From NCBI GenBank assembly GCA_000435055.1, contig FR879673.1, positions 1 to 38,263 on the forward strand: a DNA stretch of 38,263 nt, written 5' to 3'. The DNA is from Clostridium sp. CAG:138. Its GTDB lineage: Bacteria > Bacillota > Clostridia > Christensenellales > CAG-138. How positions within the stretch are numbered: position 1 is the first letter of the stretch; each line of letters starts with the position of its first letter. Below, piece by piece: positions 21,610 to 30,255 of the stretch. The notes under the pieces were generated by a model. It had not been told where the DNA came from. It saw only the letters and a program-made list of their open reading frames with translations, and did not search any database. Made by a program: the position numbers and the translations under genes.

Positions 21610-22968
21610 ATGACGGAAGGCAAGATTTACAGCAAAATCAGTCTGTTTGCGCTGCCGATCTTTATCGGGCAGCTTTTTCAGCAATTTTACAATGTTGCAG
21701 ATTCCCTTGTGGTCGGCCGTTATTTGGGCAAGCAGGCACTTGCGGCCGTCAGCTCGTCCGGCAGTTTGATTTTTCTTCTTGTCGGATTCATTAACGGCGT
21801 TTTTGTAGGCGCGGGAGTTGTTATCGGACGATATTACGGCGCACGCGAAAATGAAAAAGTTCATACCGCCGTTCATACCACAACCGCCTTTGCCGTGCTG
21901 TCAGGCTTGTTCCTTACCGCCGCCGGAATGCTTCTCACGCCGGTTATTCTCCGCCTGATGAACACTCCCGCCGACGTTTTGCCCGAGTCCATACGATACT
22001 TCCGTTTATATTTTGCCGGCGCACTCGGCAATGTTCTTTATAATGCCTTCAACGGCATTTTTCAGGCGCGCGGCGACAGTCGGCATCCGCTTTACTATTT
22101 GATAATTTCATCAATGACCAACGTTGTTCTTGATATTCTGTTTGTAAAATATTTTAAATGGGGTGTCGGCGGTGCTGCAGCAGCAACAGTTATATCGCAG
22201 TTCCTGAGCGCAATTATCTCATTCGTTAAACTCACCACTGTTGACGACGTCCACAAAATCGTCCCGCATGATGTTCGTATTGATTGGCCGATGCTTAGGG
22301 AAGTGCTTGCGACCGGATTGCCGACAGGCGTTCAAAATTCCGTGATCGGGCTTGCAAACGTAATCGTTCAATCCAACATCAACGATTTCGGCTCCGATGC
22401 GATGGCGGGCTGCGGTGCGTATTTCAAAATAGAGGGGTTTGCTTTTCTCCCGGTAACAAGTTTCAGTGTTGCACTCACAACTTTTACAAGTCAGAACCTC
22501 GGAGCGAAGCAATATGACAGAGTAAAAAAGGGCACTGCATTCGGGCTTATCTCCGGCGTTGCACTTGCGGAACTCATCGGAATTGTTTTTGTGATTTTTG
22601 CACCGTCGCTTATTGCCATGTTTAACAGTTCGCCTGAAGTTGTCGCTTTCGGCGCAATGCAGGCACGAACGGAAGCACTTTTTTACTGTGTTTTGTCGCT
22701 TTCACACTGCATGGCCGGAATCATCCGGGGAGCGGGGAAAACGATGGTACCGATGCTTATCATGCTGATTTGCTGGTGCGTTATCCGCGTTGCATATATT
22801 ACGATAACTGTGCATTTTATTCCCGATATTCGCGTAGTTTTCTGGGGATATCCGATAACATGGATGCTCAGCTCGGTCTGTTTCACGCTCTACTATTTCA
22901 AAGGCGACTGGATGCATAATTTCGAACGCTTGGACGCCCGCCGGAATGCGGCGGCAAACCGAAATTGA
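21610..22968 (+). CDS. MATE family efflux transporter
   Basis: 452 residues from ATG 21610 (GAAAGGG upstream); an earlier frame start at 21484 is rejected because it precedes the promoter. About twelve membrane helices in two six-helix halves. The first helix region GQLFQQFYNVADSLVVGRYLG and its counterpart GVQNSVIGLANVIVQ carry the MatE pattern; the family extrudes cationic drugs or metabolites in exchange for Na+ or H+. Substrate unknown. An M28 peptidase gene follows after 35 bases, and a second MATE gene lies beyond it. Confidence 0.93.
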   Translation: MTEGKIYSKISLFALPIFIGQLFQQFYNVADSLVVGRYLGKQALAAVSSSGSLIFLLVGFINGVFVGAGVVIGRYYGARENEKVHTAVHTTTAFAVLSGLFLTAAGMLLTPVILRLMNTPADVLPESIRYFRLYFAGALGNVLYNAFNGIFQARGDSRHPLYYLIISSMTNVVLDILFVKYFKWGVGGAAAATVISQFLSAIISFVKLTTVDDVHKIVPHDVRIDWPMLREVLATGLPTGVQNSVIGLANVIVQSNINDFGSDAMAGCGAYFKIEGFAFLPVTSFSVALTTFTSQNLGAKQYDRVKKGTAFGLISGVALAELIGIVFVIFAPSLIAMFNSSPEVVAFGAMQARTEALFYCVLSLSHCMAGIIRGAGKTMVPMLIMLICWCVIRVAYITITVHFIPDIRVVFWGYPITWMLSSVCFTLYYFKGDWMHNFERLDARRNAAANRN

Positions 22969-23003
22969 TTTAAATTACTGATAAAATACGAAAGGAATCC
23001 AAA

Positions 23004-24287
23004 ATGGAAGTAAACGCAAAAAGAGCATTTGAGCTGCTGAACAAGCTCTCCTTCGAACGCGTGTCCTGCACGGCGGAAGAAACCCGCACGGCAGAGGCAC
23101 TGCTTGCCGAAATCGACTCATTTACATGGGCGCGTTCGGACATACAACGTGAAATTGAAGTTTTTAAGGCATCAACCGGCACCGTTACCGCGGCAAGGTT
23201 GATCGTTACCGAGCCGTATGAGAAAGAATACCCGGTAACAGCCTATCTGCGTTCCGACAGCACACCTGATGACGGGTTGGAGCTTGAACTTGTTTACGTT
23301 GAAAACGCACTCCCCGCAAATCTGCTTGGGGTTGAAGGTAAGGCCGTTCTTGTCAACGGACGATTCGGTTTTGAAGCTTACGGGCGCATTCAAAAGGCAA
23401 AACCTGCCGCAATAATCGGTTTTACCGGCAACATCCTCGATAAAGATGACGAAACCGATCACGGTATCTGTAAAATTCGCGAAACCTACACCGCCGAATT
23501 CGGCGACAACATCCTCGTTAATTTGAAGGCGAAGGATGCGCTTGAAATCGTTTCAAAAGGTGCAAAAAAGGTTAAGCTGTTTGTCAGCAGTACTGCGACT
23601 GAGGGTGAATCACGCAACGTATGCGTTACACTGCGCGGAACGGATCTTGCAGATGAAATCGTGTCGTTCGGCGCGCACTACGACAGCGTTCTGTTTTCAA
23701 CGGGCGCATATGATAACATGAGCGGCTCCGTGATCATCATGGAATTATTGCGCTATTTTGCGGCAAATCCTCCGCGCCGCACATTGAAATTCAACTGGTT
23801 CGGATCAGAAGAACAAGGCCTTCTCGGTAGCAAAGCGTATGTTGCCGCTCACGAGGCGGAGCTTGAAAAGCATCGTTTGATGGTCAACGTCGATATGGCC
23901 GGTCCCATTCTCGGCTCTGAGCATATATTTATCATGGGAGATGCGCCCATGAAGAGTTATGTTGAAGGGATGATGAACGAACTCGGCGCCGCCGTTGTAT
24001 ATCATGAGGATGTTTATTCAAGCGACGGAACTCCGTTCTCCGACAAGGGCATACCTGCAATAAACTTCACGAGGGTAAATGCAAACGGAACCGGCTTTAT
24101 TCACGATCGCCGCGATGCACTTGCAAACGGTTTCCTCTCGGCGGATGCACTCGGCATAACGCTTAACTTGGCTCTGGAGTTTTCGAAACGAGTTGTCAAT
24201 GCTCCGATTTTCCCGATCGAGCGCAAAATTTCCGATTCCATGCGAGATAAAATCGACAAGTATTTGTTCAGAAAATGTAACAAATAA
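23004..24287 (+). CDS. M28 family zinc aminopeptidase
   Basis: 427 residues; AAAGGA at 22991-22996 fixes ATG 23004. The two-zinc site is complete: H225 and D227 (GAHYDS), D237 (GAYDNMSG), E269/E270 (SEEQGLLGS), D297 (VDMAG) and H367 (FIHDRRD). A PA-like insertion (about 95-195) precedes the catalytic core. No signal peptide, so it is probably cytosolic and trims peptides from the N-terminus. It lies 35 bases after the MATE gene and likely shares its promoter. Confidence 0.9.
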   Translation: MEVNAKRAFELLNKLSFERVSCTAEETRTAEALLAEIDSFTWARSDIQREIEVFKASTGTVTAARLIVTEPYEKEYPVTAYLRSDSTPDDGLELELVYVENALPANLLGVEGKAVLVNGRFGFEAYGRIQKAKPAAIIGFTGNILDKDDETDHGICKIRETYTAEFGDNILVNLKAKDALEIVSKGAKKVKLFVSSTATEGESRNVCVTLRGTDLADEIVSFGAHYDSVLFSTGAYDNMSGSVIIMELLRYFAANPPRRTLKFNWFGSEEQGLLGSKAYVAAHEAELEKHRLMVNVDMAGPILGSEHIFIMGDAPMKSYVEGMMNELGAAVVYHEDVYSSDGTPFSDKGIPAINFTRVNANGTGFIHDRRDALANGFLSADALGITLNLALEFSKRVVNAPIFPIERKISDSMRDKIDKYLFRKCNK

Positions 24288-24347
24288 CCCGCTGCGCTTT
24301 TGACTCTCGGTCGGATGTGTCTGTTTTCACGCTGATTTGTTTACATG

Positions 24348-24432
24348 ATTTCCCGGGAAATACTCTGTTTAAACGGACTGTTTCTCGGGAATTTTCTGTT
24401 TTTAGCATCTCGCCTCTCATTTCCCGGGAAAT
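24348..24432. promoter_or_regulatory. Array of TTTCCCGGGAAA palindromes upstream of the second MATE gene
   Basis: Two perfect 14-base palindromes ATTTCCCGGGAAAT lie at 24348-24361 and 24419-24432, with a degenerate copy (TTCTCGGGAA) at 24382-24391 between them. Centres are 32 and 39 bases apart, close to whole helical turns. This looks like a multi-site operator for a dimeric regulator controlling the promoter at 24504, or a terminator zone for the peptidase gene. No gene lies in 24288-24580. Confidence 0.55.
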
Positions 24433-24503
24433 GCTGCACGGTTTTAACTTAAATTCATCTATTTTCGCAAAGCGAATATATTTATTAATATTTAATTTTT
24501 GTG

Positions 24504-24532
24504 TTTTCAAAAAATTACTTTGGTGCTATAAT
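24504..24532 (+). promoter_or_regulatory. Promoter of the second MATE gene
   Basis: TTTTCA (24504-24509), 17-base spacer, TATAAT (24527-24532), about 50 bases before the TTG start. The -35 is weak. Confidence 0.55.
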
Positions 24533-24580
24533 CAGGCTGAAAATGAGAAGAGCGGGCAATGCCCGAAGGGATGGTCTGAT

Positions 24581-25966
24581 TTGAAGCTGCTGGATAAATT
24601 AAAGTCTTTCGGTCAACGTCGTGATGTTGATATGACGGAGGGCGGAATCACACGTCATATTGTGTGTTTTGCAATTCCTTTACTGCTCGGGAATCTTTTT
24701 CAACAATTCTACAACACGGTTGACAGCTGGGTCGTCGGCAACTATGTCAGCGACACGGCTTTTTCGGCTGTCGGCACTGTCGGCCCGATCATTAATATGC
24801 TGATAAACACGTTCCTCGGGCTCAGCACCGGCGCAAGTGTTGTCATTTCGCAATTTTACGGTGCAAAACAGCATGAGCGCGTGCAGGACGCTGTTCACAC
24901 GTCTGTGATGATGACGCTTATCTTGGGCGTTGTTTTCACCATTATAGGCATTGCAATGACGCCGCTGATGCTGAATCTGATGGAAACTCCGGACTCCGTA
25001 CGTCCCGAGGCAACGCAGTACCTTATTATCTATTTCTCCGGAATAATCAGTCTTATGCTCTATAATATGGGTTCCGGCATTCTTCGCGCGATCGGCGATT
25101 CACAGCGTCCGTTTTATTTTCTTGTTGTTTCAGCGCTGACAAATGTTGTGCTTGACCTTGTATTTGTTCTTGTGTTCAAAATGGGAGTTTCCGGTGTTGC
25201 GATCGCAACTGTCATTGCTCAGACGCTTTCGGCCGCACTTGTTCTCATCGTACTCCTCCGTGCAAAAAACTGCTGTCGGCTTTCGCTTAAGAAATTGCGC
25301 ATTCATCGCTCCATGCTCGCAAAAATTCTGAAAGTCGGCATCCCCGCCGCTCTTCAAATGGCTGTTACGGCATTTTCGAATGTTTTCGTGCAATCATACA
25401 TCAACAGTTTCGGCGAGGACTGCATGGGCGGCTGGACAGCCTATGTCAAAATCGATCAGTTCCTTTTCCTTCCGATGCAGAGCATTTCGCTCGCTGTGAC
25501 AACATTTGTCGGGCAGAATCTCGGCATTAATCAGGTTGCGCGCGCAAAAAAGGGAATCCGCGCCGGAATGCTTATGGCCATCGCCTGTACCGCGCTTTTA
25601 ATGGTGCCGGTGCTGATTTTTGCTCCGCAGCTTGTTGAATTTTTTAATAAAAAACGTGAAATTGTGGATTACGGTTCAATGCTTCTCCGTCTGATTTCGC
25701 CCTTTTATGTTTTCTGCTGCATCAATCAGATTTTTGCGGGTGCGCTTCGCGGAGCGGGCAACAGCCGAACACCGATGTTCATAATGATAGGTTCATTTGT
25801 TGTATTTCGTCAGATTTATCTTTTTATCATGGCGAACTATATCAGCAACACAATTAAACCCATTGCGCTGAGCTATCCTGCCGGTTGGCTTTTGTGCAGT
25901 CTTATCACCGCATTATATTTCAAGTTTGCAAAGTGGGAAAAACATCGCGTTGTTGATATTGAGTAA
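24581..25966 (+). CDS. MATE family efflux transporter, second copy
   Basis: 461 residues from TTG 24581, chosen because AAGGGA (24566-24571) lies 9 bases upstream and the frame before it precedes the promoter; ATG 24632 is an alternative without a ribosome site. The MatE pattern is seen in GNLFQQFYNTVDSWVVGNYV and again near LQMAVTAFSNVFVQSYINSFG. It is clearly paralogous to the transporter at 21610 in helix order and motifs but not a recent duplicate. A GGGC-AAT-GCCC hairpin sits just before the ribosome site and could limit translation. Confidence 0.92.
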   Translation: MKLLDKLKSFGQRRDVDMTEGGITRHIVCFAIPLLLGNLFQQFYNTVDSWVVGNYVSDTAFSAVGTVGPIINMLINTFLGLSTGASVVISQFYGAKQHERVQDAVHTSVMMTLILGVVFTIIGIAMTPLMLNLMETPDSVRPEATQYLIIYFSGIISLMLYNMGSGILRAIGDSQRPFYFLVVSALTNVVLDLVFVLVFKMGVSGVAIATVIAQTLSAALVLIVLLRAKNCCRLSLKKLRIHRSMLAKILKVGIPAALQMAVTAFSNVFVQSYINSFGEDCMGGWTAYVKIDQFLFLPMQSISLAVTTFVGQNLGINQVARAKKGIRAGMLMAIACTALLMVPVLIFAPQLVEFFNKKREIVDYGSMLLRLISPFYVFCCINQIFAGALRGAGNSRTPMFIMIGSFVVFRQIYLFIMANYISNTIKPIALSYPAGWLLCSLITALYFKFAKWEKHRVVDIE

Positions 25967-26012
25967 CATTGCGGCATACGGTCGGATTTTGCGGACAAAT
26001 TTGCGGCAGGGC

Positions 26013-26040
26013 TTGAAATCCGCGGATTAATATGTATAAT
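26013..26040 (+). promoter_or_regulatory. Promoter of the PIG-V-like gene
   Basis: TTGAAA (26013-26018), 16-base spacer, TATAAT (26035-26040). Confidence 0.65.
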
Positions 26041-26113
26041 TTAAGCACCGGGCGGCGCGAACCTGCTGTTCGTCCGCTGATTTTACGAACGGAGCCGCGC
26101 ATGGGTTCATTCC

Positions 26114-27562
26114 GTGCGCAACTTATTGATGAGTTTTTTTCGATTAACCGATAAAACCGCCGGAACAAAACCGGCGGAAGAAGCGGGCAGCACGGGCTTT
26201 CGGCGCGCAGTTCGAATAATCAGAACTGTGCTCATATGTTTTGTCGCTGCATTGTATGTTTTTTATTTCATAACCAACTTGCGGGCAATGAGCATCGGCG
26301 GCGGAATACTTTCCGCCTCACTGCTTGCTCTTTTCACATTCGCAGCTTATAAAGCTGTTCCTCTCGTTTTAAAGACGCTCATCGGCGAACGGCTTTGCAG
26401 CTTTGTCCCCGTTGCGAACGCCCGCAGGGATTTTTCTCGGATTATGCTTGCCGCGCTGGCGATTCACATTGTTACAACCATTCTCGGAATGGTGATTTAT
26501 CGGGTTTTCACCCCTGATTTCAGCGGCAATCTGTTTGAATTATGGGAGACTTCCTGGTCAAAGCACAACACCGATGTCCCTCATTATATTAATATTGCCG
26601 AAAACTGGTATGTAAACGATGGGAAAGATCGCCTTCTGATCGTTTTTTATCCGATGCTGCCTCTGCTTATGCGAATACTCAATCCGGTCTTTCACAACAG
26701 CTTTGTGTCAGCTCAAATTATCAACACAATTGCGACGTGCCTCGCCTCCGGAACGGCATATTTAACGCTGTACGGAATTCTCGGCAAAAAGCGTTCCGTT
26801 CATGCCGCACTGCTTTCGCTTCTCCTTCCGGGTGCAATTTTTCTTAATTCACCAATGACGGAACCGCTTTTCATGCTGTTCTGTTTCTGTGCGTTTTACT
26901 GTTTGCAAAAGCATAAATTTATACTCTCCGCTGTTTTTACCGCTTTAGCCGGTTTCACGCGGTCTCTCGGGGTCGTGCTTGCTGCTGCAATCTTCATTGA
27001 AGGAGTCGGCACGGTCGTCCGAAACATTCGCGACGGCAAAAAATACGGAAAGCAAATTATTGCGGTTGCTGCCGCGCTTGTTATATCAACACTCGGAACG
27101 GTGGCTTATCTGCTCATTAATTATAATGTCTCCGGCGATTTTTTCGTTTTCATGGAGTATGAAAAGCTGAACTGGGATCAACAGCTCGGTTTGTTTTTTG
27201 ACACCATGCGATACATTTGGGACTGGTGCGTCAACGCAATTCCGAACGGGAACATCAGCGTGATTTATTCCCTTTGGATTCCGACAGTTCTTATTGCATT
27301 CGCATCACTTGCGCTGATTACCGATCGTATGCGGGAATTGCCTTCGGCCTATATTGTCTTCTTCCTTGCTTACTACGTGCTTGCAATGGGCTGCACATGG
27401 CTGCTTTCCGCAGTTCGCTACCTTTGCGCAACGCTGCCGCTCACGGCATCCGTTGCCGCCCTGTGCACAACAAAAAAGAAAACGCAGGCGGTCTATGGGT
27501 GCACCTGCGTTTTATATGTCGCTTTCCTTTGCATGTATATGCTTAGATTGAGCATATTCTGA
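26114..27562 (+). CDS. PIG-V-like membrane glycosyltransferase
   Basis: About 482 residues with ten or so membrane helices. The first extracytoplasmic loop has WSKHNTDVPHYINIAENWY, the D-x-x-x-Y type loop of PIG-V/GT-C mannosyltransferases, which move a sugar from a lipid carrier on the outer face of the membrane. A typical LNSPMTEPLFMLF helix follows at about 245. The start is uncertain: the best ribosome site (GGAG 26091-26094) serves an ATG at 26101 in a different frame whose 17-codon frame runs over a T7 tract and stops at 26154. GTG 26114 and ATG 26129 in the main frame have no good site. A slip or sequence error at the T7 tract would join the two frames. Confidence 0.82.
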   Translation: MRNLLMSFFRLTDKTAGTKPAEEAGSTGFRRAVRIIRTVLICFVAALYVFYFITNLRAMSIGGGILSASLLALFTFAAYKAVPLVLKTLIGERLCSFVPVANARRDFSRIMLAALAIHIVTTILGMVIYRVFTPDFSGNLFELWETSWSKHNTDVPHYINIAENWYVNDGKDRLLIVFYPMLPLLMRILNPVFHNSFVSAQIINTIATCLASGTAYLTLYGILGKKRSVHAALLSLLLPGAIFLNSPMTEPLFMLFCFCAFYCLQKHKFILSAVFTALAGFTRSLGVVLAAAIFIEGVGTVVRNIRDGKKYGKQIIAVAAALVISTLGTVAYLLINYNVSGDFFVFMEYEKLNWDQQLGLFFDTMRYIWDWCVNAIPNGNISVIYSLWIPTVLIAFASLALITDRMRELPSAYIVFFLAYYVLAMGCTWLLSAVRYLCATLPLTASVAALCTTKKKTQAVYGCTCVLYVAFLCMYMLRLSIF

Positions 27563-27584
27563 CAGCGGAATTGCCGCTTCATAT

Positions 27585-27613
27585 GATGCCCGTCACCTTC
27601 GGGCATCAATTTT
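27585..27613 (+). terminator. Terminator of the PIG-V-like gene
   Basis: GATGCCCG (27585-27592) pairs perfectly with CGGGCATC (27600-27607), followed by AATTTT. It overlaps the stop codon of the convergent NTPase gene. Confidence 0.75.
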
Positions 27614-28535
27614 CCATGTTGTTGAAATCATAAATATCCTCGCCTTTTTCACGCGGTCCGACCCTGCCCGCAAGGAGATAGCGCCGCTCAATGGGGTCAT
27701 AGAATATATGTTTCACGATACGGAAATTTTGTACGCATCCCGTACTCGGCACATGCGTTCTCGGACCCGTGCAGGGGTGCAGCAGGTCACCGATCATAAT
27801 GTGCCCTTCGTCAACATATGAAATTGTCAAATCTTTTGCAATTGCATCAAGAACCTTGCTTTCCAGCTCGTCAAGATCAAGCTCGGGTTTCGGTTCGTCA
27901 AATGACAAAACAAAGCCGTGCTTAACATCGCTGTGTTTGCACCTGCAGCCGTCATCGCCGGGAAGGAAAATCTCGCAAAGATCTTCCGCCGTATGCGCCA
28001 TTCTGCGATAATCGACCGATTTTGCAACGATATCGTAGATTTCATTCGGCAGCGGACCAAAAATCGTCGGGCGCGTTATGATTATTTCCTCACCCATGCC
28101 GATCAGAAGGTTTGCATTGGTCTTAAGAAACGGGTAAATCATGTCGAAATGCTCAACGATTACACGTTTGCCGCGTTGAACAGCGTTCAAAATTGCATCG
28201 GCAAGCACTCCCATCTGCGTGAATGCCGCCTCGAAGCGTATGTCAAGATGATAAGTGTGCGCAGTAAAAAACCCTTGCTGCTCAATGTCAAGAATCGGAA
28301 GCGGGCGAGTGTTCACTCCGTTATCATCGTTTGTCAGCTCGAGTCCGGGGAACATGCCTTTTATCAACATGCTCTTGCCCGAGCCTGCCTCGCCGATAAT
28401 GCCGATAAGCTTATCAAACGGGCTGAGATACATCTGCGCAATATGCATTCCAAGATCATATATCCTGTCGCGTCCTCGGGGTGCGAAAAAGACGCTGTAA
28501 TAGTGGCTGTTCTGCATTCTGCCTGAGTATGACAT
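27606..28535 (-). CDS. P-loop NTPase, probably the 'AlaRS second additional domain' type
   Basis: 309 residues from ATG 28535, chosen over two earlier in-frame ATGs because AAAAAGGAGA lies 7 bases upstream. Walker A GEAGSGKS is at 48-55, followed by MFPGLELTNDD. A His-rich C-terminal part includes HIMIGDLLHPCTGPRTHVPS, resembling the tRNA-synthetase-like second additional domain found in a clostridial family of this size and layout, as I recall it. It likely binds ATP or GTP; the biological role is not established. No Walker B of the usual AAA+ form was identified. Confidence 0.7.
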   Translation of the reverse strand: MSYSGRMQNSHYYSVFFAPRGRDRIYDLGMHIAQMYLSPFDKLIGIIGEAGSGKSMLIKGMFPGLELTNDDNGVNTRPLPILDIEQQGFFTAHTYHLDIRFEAAFTQMGVLADAILNAVQRGKRVIVEHFDMIYPFLKTNANLLIGMGEEIIITRPTIFGPLPNEIYDIVAKSVDYRRMAHTAEDLCEIFLPGDDGCRCKHSDVKHGFVLSFDEPKPELDLDELESKVLDAIAKDLTISYVDEGHIMIGDLLHPCTGPRTHVPSTGCVQNFRIVKHIFYDPIERRYLLAGRVGPREKGEDIYDFNNMEN

Positions 28536-28613
28536 TAGAGAATCTCCTTTTTGTTTCATGCACGCGTCATCTGCGTTTTTTACCTGCAAAGCGGTGCTGC
28601 ATTTTTCCTAATG

Positions 28614-28642
28614 ATTATATAGCATTCCGTCTCCCAATGCAA
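28614..28642 (-). promoter_or_regulatory. Promoter of the P-loop NTPase gene
   Basis: On the minus strand TTGCAT (28637-28642), 17-base spacer, TATAAT (28614-28619); leader about 70 bases. Confidence 0.7.
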
Positions 28643-28670
28643 CAAGAATTTCCCGTTTGAAAATACTATA

Positions 28671-28699
28671 TTGCATTTCGGCGGCAATAATGCTATACT
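28671..28699 (+). promoter_or_regulatory. Promoter of the cyclophilin gene
   Basis: TTGCAT (28671-28676), 17-base spacer, TATACT (28694-28699). It diverges from the NTPase promoter 29 bases away; the leader is about 128 bases. Nothing else is evident in 28643-28833. Confidence 0.65.
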
Positions 28700-28833
28700 T
28701 GCAGCAGACGCGACGGGGAAGCGAAGGATTAAAAGCCGATTACCTCAATCGAGTTTTGTGAATTCCGTTTTCCTGCTGCAACGGTTAACTCCGCAAAACA
28801 ACCCCGTAAACAAACAGAAAGGAAACTGTATTT

Positions 28834-29487
28834 ATGAAAAAAATCTCAACCCTGCTGCTTTGCATCGTTCTTGCGGCGGCACTTGCGCTTGCTGCGACAA
28901 CTGTCGGCTGCAAAAGCAGCGGAACAGATAAACCAAACGAAAACCAAGGAGACAATGACATGAACAACGACAAAATCATCGCAACCATAGAAATGGAAAA
29001 CGGTGGGGTCATGAAGCTTGAACTGTATCCCGAAATTGCACCTCAATCCGTTTACAATTTCGTTTCGCTTGCGCGTTCCGGCTTCTATGACGGCTTAACT
29101 TTCCACAGAATTATTCCCGGCTTTATGATTCAGGGCGGCGACCCCCTCGGTGAAGGCTACGGCGGCCCCGGCTATTCCATCAAGGGTGAATTTGCAAGCA
29201 ACGGCTTCAACAACACGCTTAAGCATGAGCGCGGCGTGATTTCCTGGGCACGTTCGAACAATCCCGACAGCGCAGGCAGTCAGTTTTTCATCATGCACGC
29301 TGCCGCTCCGCACCTTGACGGCAGCTATGCCGCTTTCGGCAGGGTCATTGAGGGCATCGAAGTCGTTGATGAAATCGCTTCCGTCAAAACCGGTGCGAAT
29401 GACCGTCCTGTCACTCCCGTTGTGATAAAATCAATCACGATCAGCGGCCCCGAGCTGCCCGAGCCCGATAAATTGCCCGGTAAATAA
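28834..29487 (+). CDS. Lipoprotein peptidyl-prolyl cis-trans isomerase (cyclophilin)
   Basis: 217 residues. The signal peptide ends in TTVGC with lipidated C26; an Asn/Asp-rich linker (27-46) leads to a compact cyclophilin domain (about 48-207). FHRIIPGFMIQGGD (90-103) holds the catalytic Arg, GSQFFI (148-153) and FGRV (168-171) complete the active-site groove. It should speed proline isomerisation in proteins folding outside the membrane. AAAGGA lies 10 bases before the ATG. Monocistronic. The short bacterial-type cyclophilin lacks the eukaryotic insert. Confidence 0.95.
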   Translation: MKKISTLLLCIVLAAALALAATTVGCKSSGTDKPNENQGDNDMNNDKIIATIEMENGGVMKLELYPEIAPQSVYNFVSLARSGFYDGLTFHRIIPGFMIQGGDPLGEGYGGPGYSIKGEFASNGFNNTLKHERGVISWARSNNPDSAGSQFFIMHAAAPHLDGSYAAFGRVIEGIEVVDEIASVKTGANDRPVTPVVIKSITISGPELPEPDKLPGK

Positions 29488-29596
29488 TTCCTGATTTATA
29501 CCGGATTCATAAGTGCATACTGCTGCATCAGCGACGCCCGAACCGGCAGTTTGAATACAAGCTCCGCACAACGGCTTCAACCTGCTTTTCAGCTTT

Positions 29597-29634
29597 AAAT
29601 CGGCCTTTGTCAATGTACAGAGGTCGATTTTGCA
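29597..29634 (+). terminator. Possible terminator of the cyclophilin gene
   Basis: AAATCGGCCT pairs with AGGTCGATTT (10 bp, one wobble, 14-base loop). The T-tail is short, and it lies about 110 bases after the stop codon. Confidence 0.4.
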
Positions 29635-29642
29635 TTCATTGC

Positions 29643-29687
29643 ACATCATCAAACAGCACATCATCAAACAGCACCTCATCAAACATT
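29643..29687. repeat. Three 15-nt tandem repeats
   Basis: ACATCATCAAACAGC occurs twice exactly (29643-29657, 29658-29672), then ACCTCATCAAACATT (29673-29687). It is in the short gap between two convergent transcripts. The period of 15 is a multiple of 3, but the only frame through it (minus strand, repeating Met-Met-Cys-Cys) has no ribosome site and is not accepted as a gene. Confidence 0.7.
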
Positions 29688-29703
29688 CTTATTAATGTGC
29701 ATG

Positions 29704-29979
29704 TCAGGCTGCCGAGCTTTTTCTTGAAGGCTCATCGACAACTTCTCCGTTTCGATTCACCGTCTGATTCCTTTGTGCAGCACGTTCGCGCAAAGTGTAT
29801 GTCGGTGCCGGCAGAAGCTCACCCCTTTTTGCATCATCGGGTACGCATACGTTGTGTGTTCTGAAATTCGATGTTGTTTCAGATTTTTTAAATTTATCGG
29901 TGCAAACACCGACTGCAATCAATGCGCCAATGATCATTCCCGGAATAAGAAAGGAAAAAAACAACCCAAAGTAATTCAT
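29704..29979 (-). CDS. Small single-pass membrane protein, unknown
   Basis: 91 residues from ATG 29979 with GGAGG 8 bases upstream. One N-terminal membrane helix (about 4-27, FGLFFSFLIPGMIIGALIAVGV) and a polar cytosolic tail rich in Arg, Asn and Pro. No family is recognised. Its promoter (30119-30147) carries a GTATC/GATAC dyad in the spacer and faces the S24-like repressor gene, so it is a probable target of that repressor. Confidence 0.75.
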   Translation of the reverse strand: MNYFGLFFSFLIPGMIIGALIAVGVCTDKFKKSETTSNFRTHNVCVPDDAKRGELLPAPTYTLRERAAQRNQTVNRNGEVVDEPSRKSSAA

Positions 29980-30118
29980 TGTAATACCTCCGCAATCAAT
30001 CGGTTTTACGGTCGAACATCGCTGTTCACAGTTTCCGTTTCGGCAACAAATTCCGGAACAGTTTTTAAAAGCGCGTTTCCTTTTCGGAAATCAGCTGCTG
30101 TTTTTTGACCGCACGGCT

Positions 30119-30147
30119 ATTATAGTATCTTTTTAGGATACTTGCAA
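30119..30147 (-). promoter_or_regulatory. Promoter with embedded operator, small membrane protein gene
   Basis: On the minus strand TTGCAA (30142-30147), 17-base spacer, TATAAT (30119-30124). The spacer is exactly a dyad, GTATC-CTAAAAA-GATAC, placing a repressor site where binding would block RNA polymerase. GATAC recurs at 30220-30224 in the promoter of the divergent repressor gene. Confidence 0.6.
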
Positions 30148-30198
30148 TACCTTTTTCCGTACTGTTGCCCGTTAAAATGAATATATTTTTATTTGTGC

Positions 30199-30227
30199 TT
30201 GCATTTTGTTTCCAATCGAGATACAAT
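30199..30227 (+). promoter_or_regulatory. Promoter of the S24-like repressor gene
   Basis: TTGCAT (30199-30204), 17-base spacer, TACAAT (30222-30227). A GATAC half-site overlaps the -10, suggesting autoregulation. Confidence 0.6.
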
Positions 30228-30255
30228 ACAGACAGTAAATTACGGAGAACCGACG

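Noticed and set aside
29431..29682. 83-codon minus-strand frame with repeated Met-Met-Cys-Cys
   Set aside because: The pattern is produced by the 15-nt repeat; there is no ribosome site and it runs antisense into the cyclophilin gene.
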